From assembly GCA_036387415.1 (NCBI GenBank), contig DASVTU010000024.1:42288-106287 (forward strand): a stretch of 64,000 bases of DNA, in the 5' to 3' direction. Both the position numbers and the translations under genes were made by a program. Below, one piece after another: positions 27,141 to 36,113 of this stretch (the stretch's first letter is position 1; each line of letters starts with the position of its first letter). This DNA comes from DASVTU01 sp036387415 (GTDB lineage Bacteria > Acidobacteriota > Blastocatellia > Pyrinomonadales > Pyrinomonadaceae). Below the pieces are notes generated by a model, which saw only the letters and a list, made by a program, of their open reading frames with translations, was not told the DNA's origin and searched no databases.

Positions 27141-27950
27141 ATGCTGAAAAAGATTTACCGCAGAGTTTTGCCTGAGAATGTACGGCAGGCGGTCAGACTC
27201 TTGACGACGAAGGCTCCCGCATTAAGCGTCCGTTATGAGCTTGCTGCGGAGTGGCCGACGAGCAACGATTCCTCCTGGCGGTCGCCGTCCGTGGCGACGC
27301 GCTTCAAGAGAGGAATGGAGACGTTCGATTTCGACCGCGCACGACAGACGCCGGAGTCGGCGTCCGCGTCGCCGATTGTGCGCGACAATCTCGCGTTGCT
27401 CGGTCGCACCGGATTGACGGATGCGAGGCTTCTGGACTTCGGCTGCGCGAACGCTTTGTATCGTTTGATTCTGGCGAGCCAGACGGTGACGGAGAATTGG
27501 GAGTATGTCGGCGCAGACATCAATGCGGAGATTATCGAGTGGTGTCGGACGACGCATCAGGGAACGCGTTTCGAGGTGGTTAAAGATAATCGTGATTTGC
27601 CATTTCGGGATGGTGAATTCGATGTGGTGCTGACGAGCGGAGTGGTGCATTGCATCGCGGATTTCGCGGCGGTCATGTCGGAGTTACATCGCGTCTCGCG
27701 CGACTACGTGTTGGCGAGCCGTCTTCCCGTCTGGAAGCATCACCCGACGCGGACGGTGCTTCAGCACGTGCGTCACCCGTGGGGCGAGGAGATGCACCCG
27801 ATACACGTCTTCAACCGCGACGAACTGGAAGCGACGTTTGCGCGTCTACGTTTTTCGATTGTGTATCGTGATTATGGCAGCGAAATTTTCGACGTGCCGG
27901 ACGTTCACGAACCGGCAGTGCACAACCATTACCTCTTGAGAAAGATTTGA
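27141..27950 (+). CDS. SAM-dependent methyltransferase
   Basis: A 269-residue class I methyltransferase. Motif I is LLDFGCANALYRLIL (the usual second and third glycines are replaced), the acidic motif II is VGADINAEIIEW, and DLPFRDGEFDVVLTSGVVHCI is motif IV and post-motif. The ATG at 27141 is chosen because the 20 codons before it do not look like coding sequence. It begins a plus-strand run of glycan genes (next start 17 bp later), so methylation of a sugar or lipid-linked intermediate is likely. Substrate unknown. Confidence 0.75.
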   Translation: MLKKIYRRVLPENVRQAVRLLTTKAPALSVRYELAAEWPTSNDSSWRSPSVATRFKRGMETFDFDRARQTPESASASPIVRDNLALLGRTGLTDARLLDFGCANALYRLILASQTVTENWEYVGADINAEIIEWCRTTHQGTRFEVVKDNRDLPFRDGEFDVVLTSGVVHCIADFAAVMSELHRVSRDYVLASRLPVWKHHPTRTVLQHVRHPWGEEMHPIHVFNRDELEATFARLRFSIVYRDYGSEIFDVPDVHEPAVHNHYLLRKI

Positions 27951-27966
27951 CGGCGAGAGTGAAACG

Positions 27967-29283
27967 ATGCGTATCGGGATTTTTCCTGAATTGAATCGTT
28001 TGAGTGGCGGCGTATTTCAGTACGGGTTAACCATGCTCCACGCTTTGCGCGGACTGAAAAGCAGCGATGATGAATACGTGATTTTCGCCCACGAAGGGTT
28101 CGACGGCGAGGCTTTCGCATCGTTGGAAGCGGGCGCGGCTTGGCGCGTCGAATCCGTTGTGCCGCCTTCGTTGCGGCGTCAGACGTTCTTCGTCCTGAGT
28201 CGTGCGCTTGGCGAGACGCGTTCGCGCGAAGCGGTGCAATGGCTGCGCGGACAGATGCAACGCGCTTCGTCGCGCGGCAAAGCGACGATTGACCCGGATG
28301 TCGTCCGGCGTTGCCCTGAAGTGGCGCGTTGGCTGCGTCGCTGCGGAGTAGAACTGATGCTCTACCCTGCGGCGAACCCACTCTCTTTTGAAACCGGAAT
28401 GCCGTCTGTCGTCGCGGTTCACGACCTGCAACATCGTCTCCAACCGGAATTCCCGGAAGTGTCTGCCGACGGAGTTTGGGAGCAACGTGAGTATCTCTAT
28501 CGAAACCTTGCGCGGCACGCGACGCTTCTCCTGACCGATTCGGAGACTGGCCGCGAAGATGTGCTCAACTTCTACGCGGAATACGGAGCGACGCCGGAGC
28601 GTGTCAAAGTCTTGCCGTTTCTTCCGGCGCATTACCTGACGAGCGACATCGCCGAAGACGAACGGCAACGCGTCCGCGCGACACATCATCTGCCGGAGCG
28701 TTACCTGTTTTATCCGGCTCAATTTTGGCCGCACAAAAACCACGCGCGCCTCGTTCGTGCGCTCGGCTTGCTCAAACAACAAGGCATCAACGTTTCAATC
28801 GTGCTCGTCGGTTCGCACGCGGGCGAGATTCGTGAGGCGACGTTTCAGGATGTTGAATCGCTGGCACATGAACAAGGCGTGGCGGAGCACGTTCACTATC
28901 TAGGCTACGTGCCCGACGAAGATATGTCGGCTCTGTACGCCGAAGCGGTCGCTTTGGTGATGCCGACATTCTTCGGGCCGACGAACATCCCCGTGCTCGA
29001 AGCGTGGGCGTTTGATTGTCCGGTGCTCACCTCGGATATTCGCGGGATACGCGAGCAGGCAGGCGACGCGGCTCTTTTGGTGAATCCGCGTTCGGTTGAA
29101 GAGTTAGCCGAAGGCATTCGGCGGCTTTGGACTGACGAAAACCTTCGCCAAACCCTCACCGCTCAAGGGCGTCGGCGACTGGCGACCTATAGTTATCGTG
29201 ATTACTGCCGACGGCTCGGAGAGATTATCGAAGAAGCGAAGGCACTTGTGCATTTGGAGGAGCGTCGCAGCACAGCTTCGTAG
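27967..29283 (+). CDS. GT4 glycosyltransferase
   Basis: A 438-residue retaining GT-B enzyme. The N-terminal domain begins MRIGIFPELNRLSGGVFQYG with the glycine-rich acceptor-side loop. MPSVVAVHDLQH is a typical linker motif. The C-terminal domain starts LFYPAQFWPHKNHARLVRALG, and the donor site is FFGPTNIPVLEAWAFDCPVL with the conserved glutamate. GAGAG precedes the start. It is the second gene of the glycan operon and probably extends a surface polysaccharide in the cytoplasm, with an aminosugar made by the DegT enzyme two genes on as one possible building block. Confidence 0.85.
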   Translation: MRIGIFPELNRLSGGVFQYGLTMLHALRGLKSSDDEYVIFAHEGFDGEAFASLEAGAAWRVESVVPPSLRRQTFFVLSRALGETRSREAVQWLRGQMQRASSRGKATIDPDVVRRCPEVARWLRRCGVELMLYPAANPLSFETGMPSVVAVHDLQHRLQPEFPEVSADGVWEQREYLYRNLARHATLLLTDSETGREDVLNFYAEYGATPERVKVLPFLPAHYLTSDIAEDERQRVRATHHLPERYLFYPAQFWPHKNHARLVRALGLLKQQGINVSIVLVGSHAGEIREATFQDVESLAHEQGVAEHVHYLGYVPDEDMSALYAEAVALVMPTFFGPTNIPVLEAWAFDCPVLTSDIRGIREQAGDAALLVNPRSVEELAEGIRRLWTDENLRQTLTAQGRRRLATYSYRDYCRRLGEIIEEAKALVHLEERRSTAS

Positions 29284-29306
29284 AACAAGTTTGGAGTGGA
29301 GGGTTC

Positions 29307-29708
29307 ATGGGAAATATCGAGCGCATTACATGGAAAGATAAAATGCTGGCTTGCATCATCAAGGCCGAAACGGATGTAGAGAAGACCACTTTTCTCACCC
29401 CGTCGGAATACAATTTTCAAGTCGGTTTTGTCGCCTATCCGAAGGACGGAGAAATTCCGGCGCACGTCCATCGTCCGGTAGAGCGTCGCATCTTCGAGAC
29501 GTTTGAAGTTTTGCTGGTACGGAAAGGGCGTTGCGAAGTGGACATCTTTAACGACGAGCGCGAGCGCATTGCGACGCGCGAACTGCGTGAAGGCGACCTG
29601 TTACTCGTCGTCGAAGGCGGACACGGCTTTCGCATGTTGGAGGACGCGGTGTTGCTGGAAGTCAAACAGGGGCCGTATCTGGGCGACGACTCGAAAGAAA
29701 CGTTTTGA
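29307..29708 (+). CDS. Cupin-like small beta-barrel protein
   Basis: A 133-residue protein preceded by a GGAGGG ribosome site. Central features are AHVHRPVERRIFETFEVLLV, then KGRCEVDIFND and REGDLLLVVEGGHGFRML, which is the G-D-x6-GxxH layout of a cupin metal site with histidines in both halves. Small cupins in polysaccharide clusters act as sugar-nucleotide isomerases or epimerases, or have no known role. It sits 24 bp after the glycosyltransferase and 4 bp before the aminotransferase, so it probably works on the same sugar pathway. Confidence 0.6.
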   Translation: MGNIERITWKDKMLACIIKAETDVEKTTFLTPSEYNFQVGFVAYPKDGEIPAHVHRPVERRIFETFEVLLVRKGRCEVDIFNDERERIATRELREGDLLLVVEGGHGFRMLEDAVLLEVKQGPYLGDDSKETF

Positions 29709-29711
29709 ACG

Positions 29712-30848
29712 ATGATACCCGTTAACGAACCATTGCTCGGCGAAAAAGAACTCGCATACGTCGCGGAAGCCGTCCGCACCGGATGGATTTCTTCGGCGGG
29801 CAAATTCATCAACGAATTCGAGGAACGTTGGGCGACCTATTGCGGGCGGCGTTACGGCATCGCCGTCAGCAGCGGGACGGCGGCCTTGCAAGTCGGCGTC
29901 GCATGTCTCGGACTCGAACCGGGCGACGAAGTTATCATTCCGAGTTTCACCATTGTCTCCTGCGCGCTCGCTGTCATCTACAACGGCGGCGTGCCCGTCT
30001 TGGTCGATTCCGACCCCGACACGTGGTGTCTGGACGCCTCTGCCATCGAAGCGAAGATTACGCCGCGCACGCGAGCCATCATGCCCGTACATATCTACGG
30101 GCATCCGGCCGACATGGACGCGCTCACGAAGATTGCCGACCGACACGGACTCCGCATCATCGAAGACGCCGCCGAAGCACACGGCGCGGAATACTTATCT
30201 TCTGCGCGCGACGCTTGGCAACCTGAGTGGCGACGTTGCGGGAGTTTCGGCGCGATGAGCGCATTCAGTTTTTACGCCAACAAGCCCGTTACCACAGGCG
30301 AAGGCGGTATGCTGCTCACAGACGACGCGCGACTGGCCGACCGCGCACGCTCGCTACGGAATCTATGTTTTCAACCCGAACGACGTTTTTATCACGAAGA
30401 AATGGGTGCAAACTTTCGTCTGACCAATTTGCAAGCCGCGATTGGCGTAGCGCAGTTGGAACGCATCGACGAAATCGTTGCGCGCAAACGTTGGATTGGC
30501 CGCGAGTACACGCGTCGCTTGCGGGACGTGCGCGGCGTCGCGTTGCCGTCCGAAAAATCATGGGCGCGCAGCGTCTACTGGATGTACGGCCTCCTGCTCT
30601 CCGAAGAGACGGACATGGATAACGTCGGCTTCGCACGGAGGCTTCAAGAACGCGGCGTCGAGACACGTCCATTTTTTTTAGGAATGCATGAGCAGCCCGC
30701 GTTTCAACGGCGCGGCCTTTTTTCGGGCGAGCAGTATCCGGTCGCTGAGAGACTCGCGCGCCGTGGTTTATACCTGCCTTCCGGCCTCGCTCTAACGGAG
30801 GACCAACTGGCGCGAGTCTGCGACGCCGTGCATGAGGTGCTCGCATGA
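29712..30848 (+). CDS. DegT/DnrJ/EryC1/StrS-type sugar aminotransferase
   Basis: A 378-residue PLP enzyme of the sugar-nucleotide aminotransferase family. Diagnostic segments are INEFEERWATYCGRRYGIAVSSGTAALQV, GDEVIIPSFTIVSCALAV, the acid residues in IIEDAAEAHGAEY (Asp for the pyridine nitrogen) and the Schiff-base lysine in FSFYANKPVTTGEGGML (K of NKP). NFRLTNLQAAIGVAQL follows, all in normal order. It should convert a 3- or 4-keto nucleotide sugar into an amino sugar for a surface glycan. Its stop overlaps the next start (ATGA), so the two are coupled. Confidence 0.9.
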   Translation: MIPVNEPLLGEKELAYVAEAVRTGWISSAGKFINEFEERWATYCGRRYGIAVSSGTAALQVGVACLGLEPGDEVIIPSFTIVSCALAVIYNGGVPVLVDSDPDTWCLDASAIEAKITPRTRAIMPVHIYGHPADMDALTKIADRHGLRIIEDAAEAHGAEYLSSARDAWQPEWRRCGSFGAMSAFSFYANKPVTTGEGGMLLTDDARLADRARSLRNLCFQPERRFYHEEMGANFRLTNLQAAIGVAQLERIDEIVARKRWIGREYTRRLRDVRGVALPSEKSWARSVYWMYGLLLSEETDMDNVGFARRLQERGVETRPFFLGMHEQPAFQRRGLFSGEQYPVAERLARRGLYLPSGLALTEDQLARVCDAVHEVLA

Positions 30849-31618
30849 ACGAGGTTTTCGGTACAATCTATACGGACTCCTACGACCTTCTCTACCGCGA
30901 TAAAGATTACGTCGCCGAATGCGATTCAATCGAGCGTATCTTTCAAACTTACGGCGACGGCGCGATTCAACGCCTACTTGATTTAGGATGCGGCACGGGC
31001 GGACACGCGCTCCGCTTATGCGAGCGTGGTTATGAAGTGGTAGGCGTTGACCGTTCGGAGGGTATGCTCGCTCACGCGCGCAACAAGGCGCGCGATTCCG
31101 TGTGCGACAATCGCGTTAGTTTTCAACAGGGCGACATCCGAAACGTGAATCTTGATTGCGAATTTGACGCAGCCGTGATGATGTTTGCCGTACTCGGCTA
31201 TCAACTGGAAAATGCGGATGTCATGTCGGCACTGAAAACCGCGCGGCGACATCTTCGTGCGGGAGGGTTATTCCTCTTTGATGTCTGGTACGGCCCGGCG
31301 GTGCTCGGCGAACGACCGTCCGAACGCGTCAAAGTGATTCCGACCGCCGGAGGACAAATTCTGCGCGTCGCATCGGGCGAACTCGATGAGCGTCGGCATC
31401 TCTGCACGGTGCGATACGAGGTGTGGCAGATAGAGGAAGGACAGTCGTTGCGGCACACTCAAGAGACGCATCGGATGCGCTACTTTTTCCCACTCGAACT
31501 CGAACATCTTCTGGAATGCGCCGGATTTGCGCCGCTCCGTCTCGGCGCATTTTCCAACTTCGAGTGCGAACCCGACGAGACGACGTGGAACGTCATGTGC
31601 GCTGCGCGGGCAGTCTAA
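30845..31618 (+). CDS. SAM-dependent methyltransferase
   Basis: A 257-residue class I methyltransferase. It has motif I LLDLGCGTGGHALRLCERGYEVVGVDRSEGML, motif II ending in the SAM-ribose Asp, and motif IV CEFDAAVMMFAVLGYQ. The start overlaps the aminotransferase stop by four bases (ATGA). N-methylation of the amino sugar made by the preceding enzyme would fit, as in dimethylamino sugars, but this rests on position alone. It ends the plus-strand glycan operon and converges on a minus-strand glycosyltransferase 107 bp away. Confidence 0.85.
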   Translation: MNEVFGTIYTDSYDLLYRDKDYVAECDSIERIFQTYGDGAIQRLLDLGCGTGGHALRLCERGYEVVGVDRSEGMLAHARNKARDSVCDNRVSFQQGDIRNVNLDCEFDAAVMMFAVLGYQLENADVMSALKTARRHLRAGGLFLFDVWYGPAVLGERPSERVKVIPTAGGQILRVASGELDERRHLCTVRYEVWQIEEGQSLRHTQETHRMRYFFPLELEHLLECAGFAPLRLGAFSNFECEPDETTWNVMCAARAV

Positions 31619-31724
31619 ACGACGCCGCAATGTCGTCGATTGCCTCATGATAAAGATGAAGCGTTGCGGCTCGCGCGTGTCTCTTTATCCGAGTTTCACG
31701 TCTACAGCTACGACTCATGCCTAC

Positions 31725-32699
31725 TTAAACCAACGCGGTCTTGCGGCGCAGCCAACGACGCCATCTCGATTCCTCTGCCAACATTTCCGGCAGATAGATA
31801 TTCTCAAATATCAACCGGTCGGCCTCTCTATCCGGCGACACGTAGGGCGGATGCCGGAGCGGAAAATTCATCGCGCCTGTCGGGATACGAGCCAGTACGC
31901 TGTCATCATCGTGTGTGTGTGTAGCGTCGGAACCCCATCCCATGTTTGTGATGAGATTGGTGCTGGCCGTCGCCGCCAGTCCGCGTTGCGCCCACAGCGA
32001 GAAAACCCATTGATAATCCCACGTGCCCGCTTCGTCGCCCTCAGCGAAAGTTCGGTCAAAGATGCTGCGCCAGTATTTGACGGCTCTCGCGTCGCCTAAA
32101 ATATCTTTGAGCCACGACGTAGTGCGAAGCGTCGGCCACAACTTCATCTCAATATCGTAATGACGCCAAGCCCTGCGCCACGTCGCCCAACCCCATCCAC
32201 CGGGGATGCGATGAAAGAAATAACTGTGCGGCATTCTCTTGCGTCCGAATAAATAGTTGTCGCCACAGACTGTCATCACCCGCTCGTCTTCACGATACTT
32301 TTCGAGCATCTCCTCGCAAAAACGGAAAAAGGTTGGATGAGGCAAGCAATCGTCTTCGAGAATGATGGCTTGCTCGACCTGTTCAAAAGCCCAACCGAGA
32401 CCGCTCGCCACACGTCGCCTGCATCCCATGTTCTCTTCCGCATAATTCTTGACGACCTCGCATTCCCAATCCACACGCTCAACGACCGCCCGCGCACGTT
32501 GACACAGTTCCGCCTCACCAGCGCGCTCTGCTCTCGCGCCGTCGGCAACGACAAGAAGTTGACGCGGCTGTGCCTTCGCAATCTCGGCGAAGACCTGCGC
32601 GGTAGTTTCAGGCCGATTGAAGATGATGAAGACCACCGGAGCGCGCAATCCCGTCTCCCTCACCTCCAAATCGCCTTCCAGACGTGAAGAACTCTGCAT
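31725..32699 (-). CDS. GT2-like (GT-A fold) glycosyltransferase
   Basis: A 324-residue protein of the GT-A type often annotated as hemolytic-protein-like or sugar transferase. It has PVVFIIFNRPETTAQVFAEI at the N-terminus, the nucleotide-sugar-binding acid motif QAIILEDDCLPHPTFFRFC (D-D), and the aromatic PGGWGWATWRRAW. ATG 32699 is taken in preference to a GTG one codon earlier. Probably transfers a sugar to a surface glycan, in keeping with the neighbouring operon, although it lies on the opposite strand. Confidence 0.75.
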   Translation of the reverse strand: MQSSSRLEGDLEVRETGLRAPVVFIIFNRPETTAQVFAEIAKAQPRQLLVVADGARAERAGEAELCQRARAVVERVDWECEVVKNYAEENMGCRRRVASGLGWAFEQVEQAIILEDDCLPHPTFFRFCEEMLEKYREDERVMTVCGDNYLFGRKRMPHSYFFHRIPGGWGWATWRRAWRHYDIEMKLWPTLRTTSWLKDILGDARAVKYWRSIFDRTFAEGDEAGTWDYQWVFSLWAQRGLAATASTNLITNMGWGSDATHTHDDDSVLARIPTGAMNFPLRHPPYVSPDREADRLIFENIYLPEMLAEESRWRRWLRRKTALV

Positions 32700-32945
32700 C
32701 ACTTCGGAATCGAACGCAGAAGATGGGCGGCCACATCCGCGTTGAGGTCTTTGAGAATGTATTTCTTCTCAACCATAACAGCATCTCTCCTTTAGATAGA
32801 TGTGTTCCGGCGCAAGCAGCATTTGGTGTCGAAATGACTGCCGCAGATGGGTGCGTCTACTCTACAATTTTCTATATCCGACCACCAACCAAAATCTACA
32901 CGCCGCTTCGACTTTCGCTTGGGGCTTTTGAAGTTTGGATGAGAG

Positions 32946-33941
32946 CTAGTCTTGCTTGGATAAACGCCTGGCGATTCGTCCGCTATGCTTGTCTCGCTTG
33001 ACGGCTATCCGCTGCACGTAGACGCGAGTCGTCGAGGCGTTACGATGACCGAGCGCGTCCTGTGTGTCCGCAATCGAGCCGGTATCCTCTGCAACGATGC
33101 GGGCAAAGCTGTGACGTGTCTGGTGCAGATGCACATCGCCCACACCTGCCTCACGCGCGTAACGCTTGAGATTCTTCACAAAAGCGTGCGAACTGAGGGC
33201 TGCTCCGGCGCGTCCCGCGCGGTCATGCCGCGTCCAGAGCGGCGCGTCCGTGGTGAGAACGCTCATCCGTCCACTCGCCGTCAGGTAATCAATAACCGCC
33301 TGAGTCAGCAATGGGTCGCGTACTTCCCTGCTCACGTAGTCGCCTCCCTTGACCTTGCCTGAGATGTTAATAAATTCGTTGAATTTGAGATTCCCCCCGC
33401 GCAGGCCGATTACCTCCTGCCGACGCATGCCCGTCAGTAGATAAAATAGCAGCAACGCGTAATCCCTCTTTCCCACTACGTCGCCGCGTGCGGCTTTCAC
33501 GCGCACGACATTCACAATCGCCTGCAACTCATTATCCGTCCATGCTTTAGCGCCTTCCGTCTGGTAAGCCTTTGGAGCCTTCGGCAACGCCAGCCGCGCC
33601 GGATTGCTCGCGATGAAATCTCTGAGAGACGGATGGCGCATCGCCCATTCAAAGAATGACGAGAGGAAACAGACGCGCGCATAGACCGTGTTTGGCTTCA
33701 GGCCACTGGCTTCGAGTTGCTTGCGCCACGCCTCTACATCAAAAGCAGAAATCTCGTCTAAATGCTTATTGGCAAAGGAGAAAAAGGAATTGACTACCTT
33801 CTGCTTATAACTTTGAATCTCTGCGCGCCGTTCGGTCGATGCGGCGGTGGACGACTCCGCCCACAGACGCAAGGCATGACCAAGTGCGACTCCGACATCT
33901 ACTTTTGCGAGTACAAGCGCGGTTTCTGTGACTTCCAACAT
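32946..33941 (-). CDS. XerC/D-like tyrosine recombinase
   Basis: A 331-residue site-specific recombinase. The N-terminal SAM-like domain (residues about 20-120: FFSFANKHLDEISAFDVEAW) is followed by the catalytic domain with LLTGMRRQEVIGL (Arg I), HLHQTRHSFARIVAE (H-x-x-R) and LGHRNASTTRVYVQ (His and nucleophile Tyr). All active-site residues are present, so it should be active. It is divergent from a ParB-like gene, and a 31-bp imperfect palindrome lies 31 bp upstream of its start. In this setting, dimer resolution of a circular replicon or integration of an element are the two plausible roles. Confidence 0.85.
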   Translation of the reverse strand: MLEVTETALVLAKVDVGVALGHALRLWAESSTAASTERRAEIQSYKQKVVNSFFSFANKHLDEISAFDVEAWRKQLEASGLKPNTVYARVCFLSSFFEWAMRHPSLRDFIASNPARLALPKAPKAYQTEGAKAWTDNELQAIVNVVRVKAARGDVVGKRDYALLLFYLLTGMRRQEVIGLRGGNLKFNEFINISGKVKGGDYVSREVRDPLLTQAVIDYLTASGRMSVLTTDAPLWTRHDRAGRAGAALSSHAFVKNLKRYAREAGVGDVHLHQTRHSFARIVAEDTGSIADTQDALGHRNASTTRVYVQRIAVKRDKHSGRIARRLSKQD

Positions 33942-33972
33942 AGCGGAGAACTATATCACACCCCAACTATCT

Positions 33973-34003
33973 AGGTTACAGAAATTGACTCTTCGTGTAA
34001 CCT
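33973..34003. other. Inverted repeat, candidate recombinase core site or operator
   Basis: Left arm AGGTTACAGAAA (33973-33984), 7-bp centre TTGACTC, right arm TTCGTGTAACCT (33992-34003). The outer 8 bp are perfectly inverted and 10 of 12 arm positions pair. Arm and centre sizes suit a tyrosine-recombinase core, and it lies between the recombinase and the ParB-like gene. It could equally be an operator controlling both genes. Confidence 0.5.
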
Positions 34004-34104
34004 CGGAATGTTAATATCAGCATTTTTATCCTTCTAATTGGCAATAATGCTGTATCATATTCATCTTGTGAAACATTCGTGCGAAAAGAAGGGGAGACGA
34101 AGCA

Positions 34105-34899
34105 ATGCGTGCCGAACGACGACGCCAACGCAAGCCTGATCCGTTGGCGACGAGAAATGCTGTCTCCGACATTTGCAGTCAGCTACAGACGCGTATGCCG
34201 AACGTTATCCCTTCCAACGAAAAACACTTAACACGTTTTCTCTACGCCTTACGACACATCGAACGTCGTCCCGTGACAGATACTCTGAGGGGTCGTCCTC
34301 CGCGTTGGCCGCGTGAAATACTGACCGAAGCGGCCACGATTCTTCGAGGCATCCTTGAGCGTGAAACGCATGGACGCATCTCGGTCAATAGCTTCGTCGG
34401 GCAATATCTCCCCTTGCTCCGGTTCCCTGCCGACGTAGCGGAAGCCCTCGAATCAGGGCAACTCAACCTACAGGAAGCAGCACAACTCGCACGCCTGACA
34501 CATGAGCGGCTCGGCTGTTCTCCTTCTGTCGCACGAAAGCAGCGCGAGGAAATTCTCAAATCACATCTCGCGGTGCAGGGTTCACAAACTCGTTTGCGTC
34601 AAAGAATCAAGGAACTCTTAGGCGAAAGCGCCGCGCAAGGAGTTTCGTCACAGAATATGGCCTCTGTGCTCGCGCAGGCCGACGAATTACTACAAATAGA
34701 CCCGCAGGATACGCGACATCTCTTTTGGGAGGAGATGAAGCGCATCTTCTTTGCCATGCGCGAAGTCGAGCTAGAGGATTTAGATGACGAGACGTTGGAG
34801 GAGTTTATGTCGGCAATGGATTACATCTCAAACGTGCTCCACCGGATTGAGAAACGGCGTCGAGAGCGCCTGCGTGCGACTAATCAACTACGCGTTTGA
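34105..34899 (+). CDS. ParB/KorB-like DNA-binding protein (putative)
   Basis: A 264-residue basic protein behind a GGGGAG ribosome site. The central part (about 95-160) reads ISVNSFVGQYLPLLRFPADVAEALESG followed by QLNLQEAAQLARLTHERLG, which resembles the helix-turn-helix part of ParB-type proteins, where a short helix precedes an E-x-G-x-L segment. No N-terminal CTPase or box motif of canonical ParB is recognised. The end is a charged helix. It is first in the plus-strand run that includes ParA, so it is a candidate centromere-binding partner. Assignment is tentative. Confidence 0.5.
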   Translation: MRAERRRQRKPDPLATRNAVSDICSQLQTRMPNVIPSNEKHLTRFLYALRHIERRPVTDTLRGRPPRWPREILTEAATILRGILERETHGRISVNSFVGQYLPLLRFPADVAEALESGQLNLQEAAQLARLTHERLGCSPSVARKQREEILKSHLAVQGSQTRLRQRIKELLGESAAQGVSSQNMASVLAQADELLQIDPQDTRHLFWEEMKRIFFAMREVELEDLDDETLEEFMSAMDYISNVLHRIEKRRRERLRATNQLRV

Positions 34900-35021
34900 T
34901 AATTATGCCGACTCCCTCCTCAGACCATCCGAATGAACTTCGGTTAATGCTGCCTACCCGTTCGTAATTCTGCACAAACTCTCACAAGTAATATTTTTTT
35001 CTTGACACTTCATCCAGTTTT

Positions 35022-35076
35022 AGTGCATTTAGGCCATATCAAGTGCACGTCTCGCATAATTTTATTCTAAGTGCAC
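35022..35076. promoter_or_regulatory. Triple AGTGCA repeat, candidate operator
   Basis: AGTGCAT (35022-35028), AGTGCAC (35042-35048) and AGTGCAC (35070-35076) lie just upstream of the small HTH gene. Two carry the self-complementary core GTGCAC; spacings are 20 and 28 bp. A CATAAT box at 35055-35060 could be a -10. Probably the autoregulatory site of the HTH-ParA operon. Confidence 0.45.
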
Positions 35077-35095
35077 TCCAATGGTGAAAGGTGAT

Positions 35096-35323
35096 ATGCA
35101 ATATACTACTCCGCAAGTCCTTGAGATTGTTGGTATTAGCAGACGAACGCTACAGGTTTGGATTGCCGACGGGAAAGTCAATAAACCGGGCGGGCAGGGT
35201 GCCGGAAGGCTCTGGGACGTTTCTGAGGTCAAGATTTTGTTGGATTTGAAGCAAAACTCTGTGCGTGGTCGCAAGCCCCGTAAAGAAAGTTTCGGGGAAG
35301 GAGGAAGATGTGAGAAAGATTAG
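35096..35323 (+). CDS. Small MerR-type helix-turn-helix protein
   Basis: A 75-residue protein. ATG 35096 has an AAAGGTG ribosome site; an ATG at 35081 is an alternative. QYTTPQVLEIVGISRRTLQVWIADGKV is a MerR/excisionase-type HTH and wing (recognition helix RRTLQVW). GRLWDVSEVKILLDL completes the DNA-binding unit, and the basic tail ends in K/R-rich sequence. There is no effector domain, so it is a minimal DNA-binding module, either an autorepressor of the par operon or a second centromere-binding factor. Its end overlaps the ParA start by 14 bp. Confidence 0.65.
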   Translation: MQYTTPQVLEIVGISRRTLQVWIADGKVNKPGGQGAGRLWDVSEVKILLDLKQNSVRGRKPRKESFGEGGRCEKD

Positions 35324-36113
35324 TGTCCAGAATCTGAAGGGGGGGACGGGTAAATCGACGACTGTGGTTAATCTGGGCGCAGCGCTGGCCTTGAAAGGTA
35401 AGAAGGTGCTTCTTATCGACACGGACAGTCAGGCGCATGTCGGGCTGCATCTGGGCGTCAAACACTCCGTTACACTCTTCGACCTGATGACCATCGACCT
35501 CTCCATCGAGGAGGCCATCGTCAACGCGCGCGAGAATCTTGATTGCATCGTTTCGGATAAGAAAGTGGCGGTTTTGGAGACAATGTTGGTGCAAATGCCG
35601 CGTCGTGAAGAGATTTTGAGGCTAAGAGCGAGACGTTTGAAGAACCTCAAATACGATTATGTACTGGTAGATTGCAGTCCGAGCATTTCGCTAATGCACC
35701 AAAATGCCCTGCTTTTCGCCGATTACCTGCTCATTCCCGTCTCGATGGACGTGTTATCTCTGGCGGGCGCATCATCCATCATGGATTCGAGCCGAATGCT
35801 TTTACAGATGTATGAGATGCCTTTGCAGATTATGGGCGTGCTGCCGACGATTTACGATGGACGGCTCAACATGTCTAAGGAGGTCGTCTCGATTCTGGAA
35901 ACTAACTACAAGCGACTGACCAGCGTCCTGACGCCTATCCGCACCGACGTTAAGTTGAAAGAGGCTGCCGCGGCTCACCAAACAATCTTTGAATATGACC
36001 CTAAATCCCGTGGAGCCGAGGATTACACAAGACTGGCAGACGAGATAATGGAGTTGGAGACGAGTCTTGACCGACAGAAGCAAAAGCCCGCGGAAGCGAC
36101 GATTACAGCTTAA
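35310..36113 (+). CDS. parA: ParA-family partition ATPase
   Basis: A 267-residue ATPase that drives DNA segregation on the nucleoid. GTG 35310 is chosen because it follows a strong AAGGAGG site. It starts VRKISVQNLKGGTGKSTTVV with the deviant Walker A box KGGxGKST at residues 10-17. KKVLLIDTDSQAHVGLHLGV is Walker A', YDYVLVDCSPSISLM is Walker B and VSMDVLSLAGASSIMD follows. The size fits the small type Ib / Soj class without an N-terminal HTH. That matches its separate HTH partner, whose gene overlaps it. It overlaps the next gene by up to 47 bp. Confidence 0.9.
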   Translation: MRKISVQNLKGGTGKSTTVVNLGAALALKGKKVLLIDTDSQAHVGLHLGVKHSVTLFDLMTIDLSIEEAIVNARENLDCIVSDKKVAVLETMLVQMPRREEILRLRARRLKNLKYDYVLVDCSPSISLMHQNALLFADYLLIPVSMDVLSLAGASSIMDSSRMLLQMYEMPLQIMGVLPTIYDGRLNMSKEVVSILETNYKRLTSVLTPIRTDVKLKEAAAAHQTIFEYDPKSRGAEDYTRLADEIMELETSLDRQKQKPAEATITA

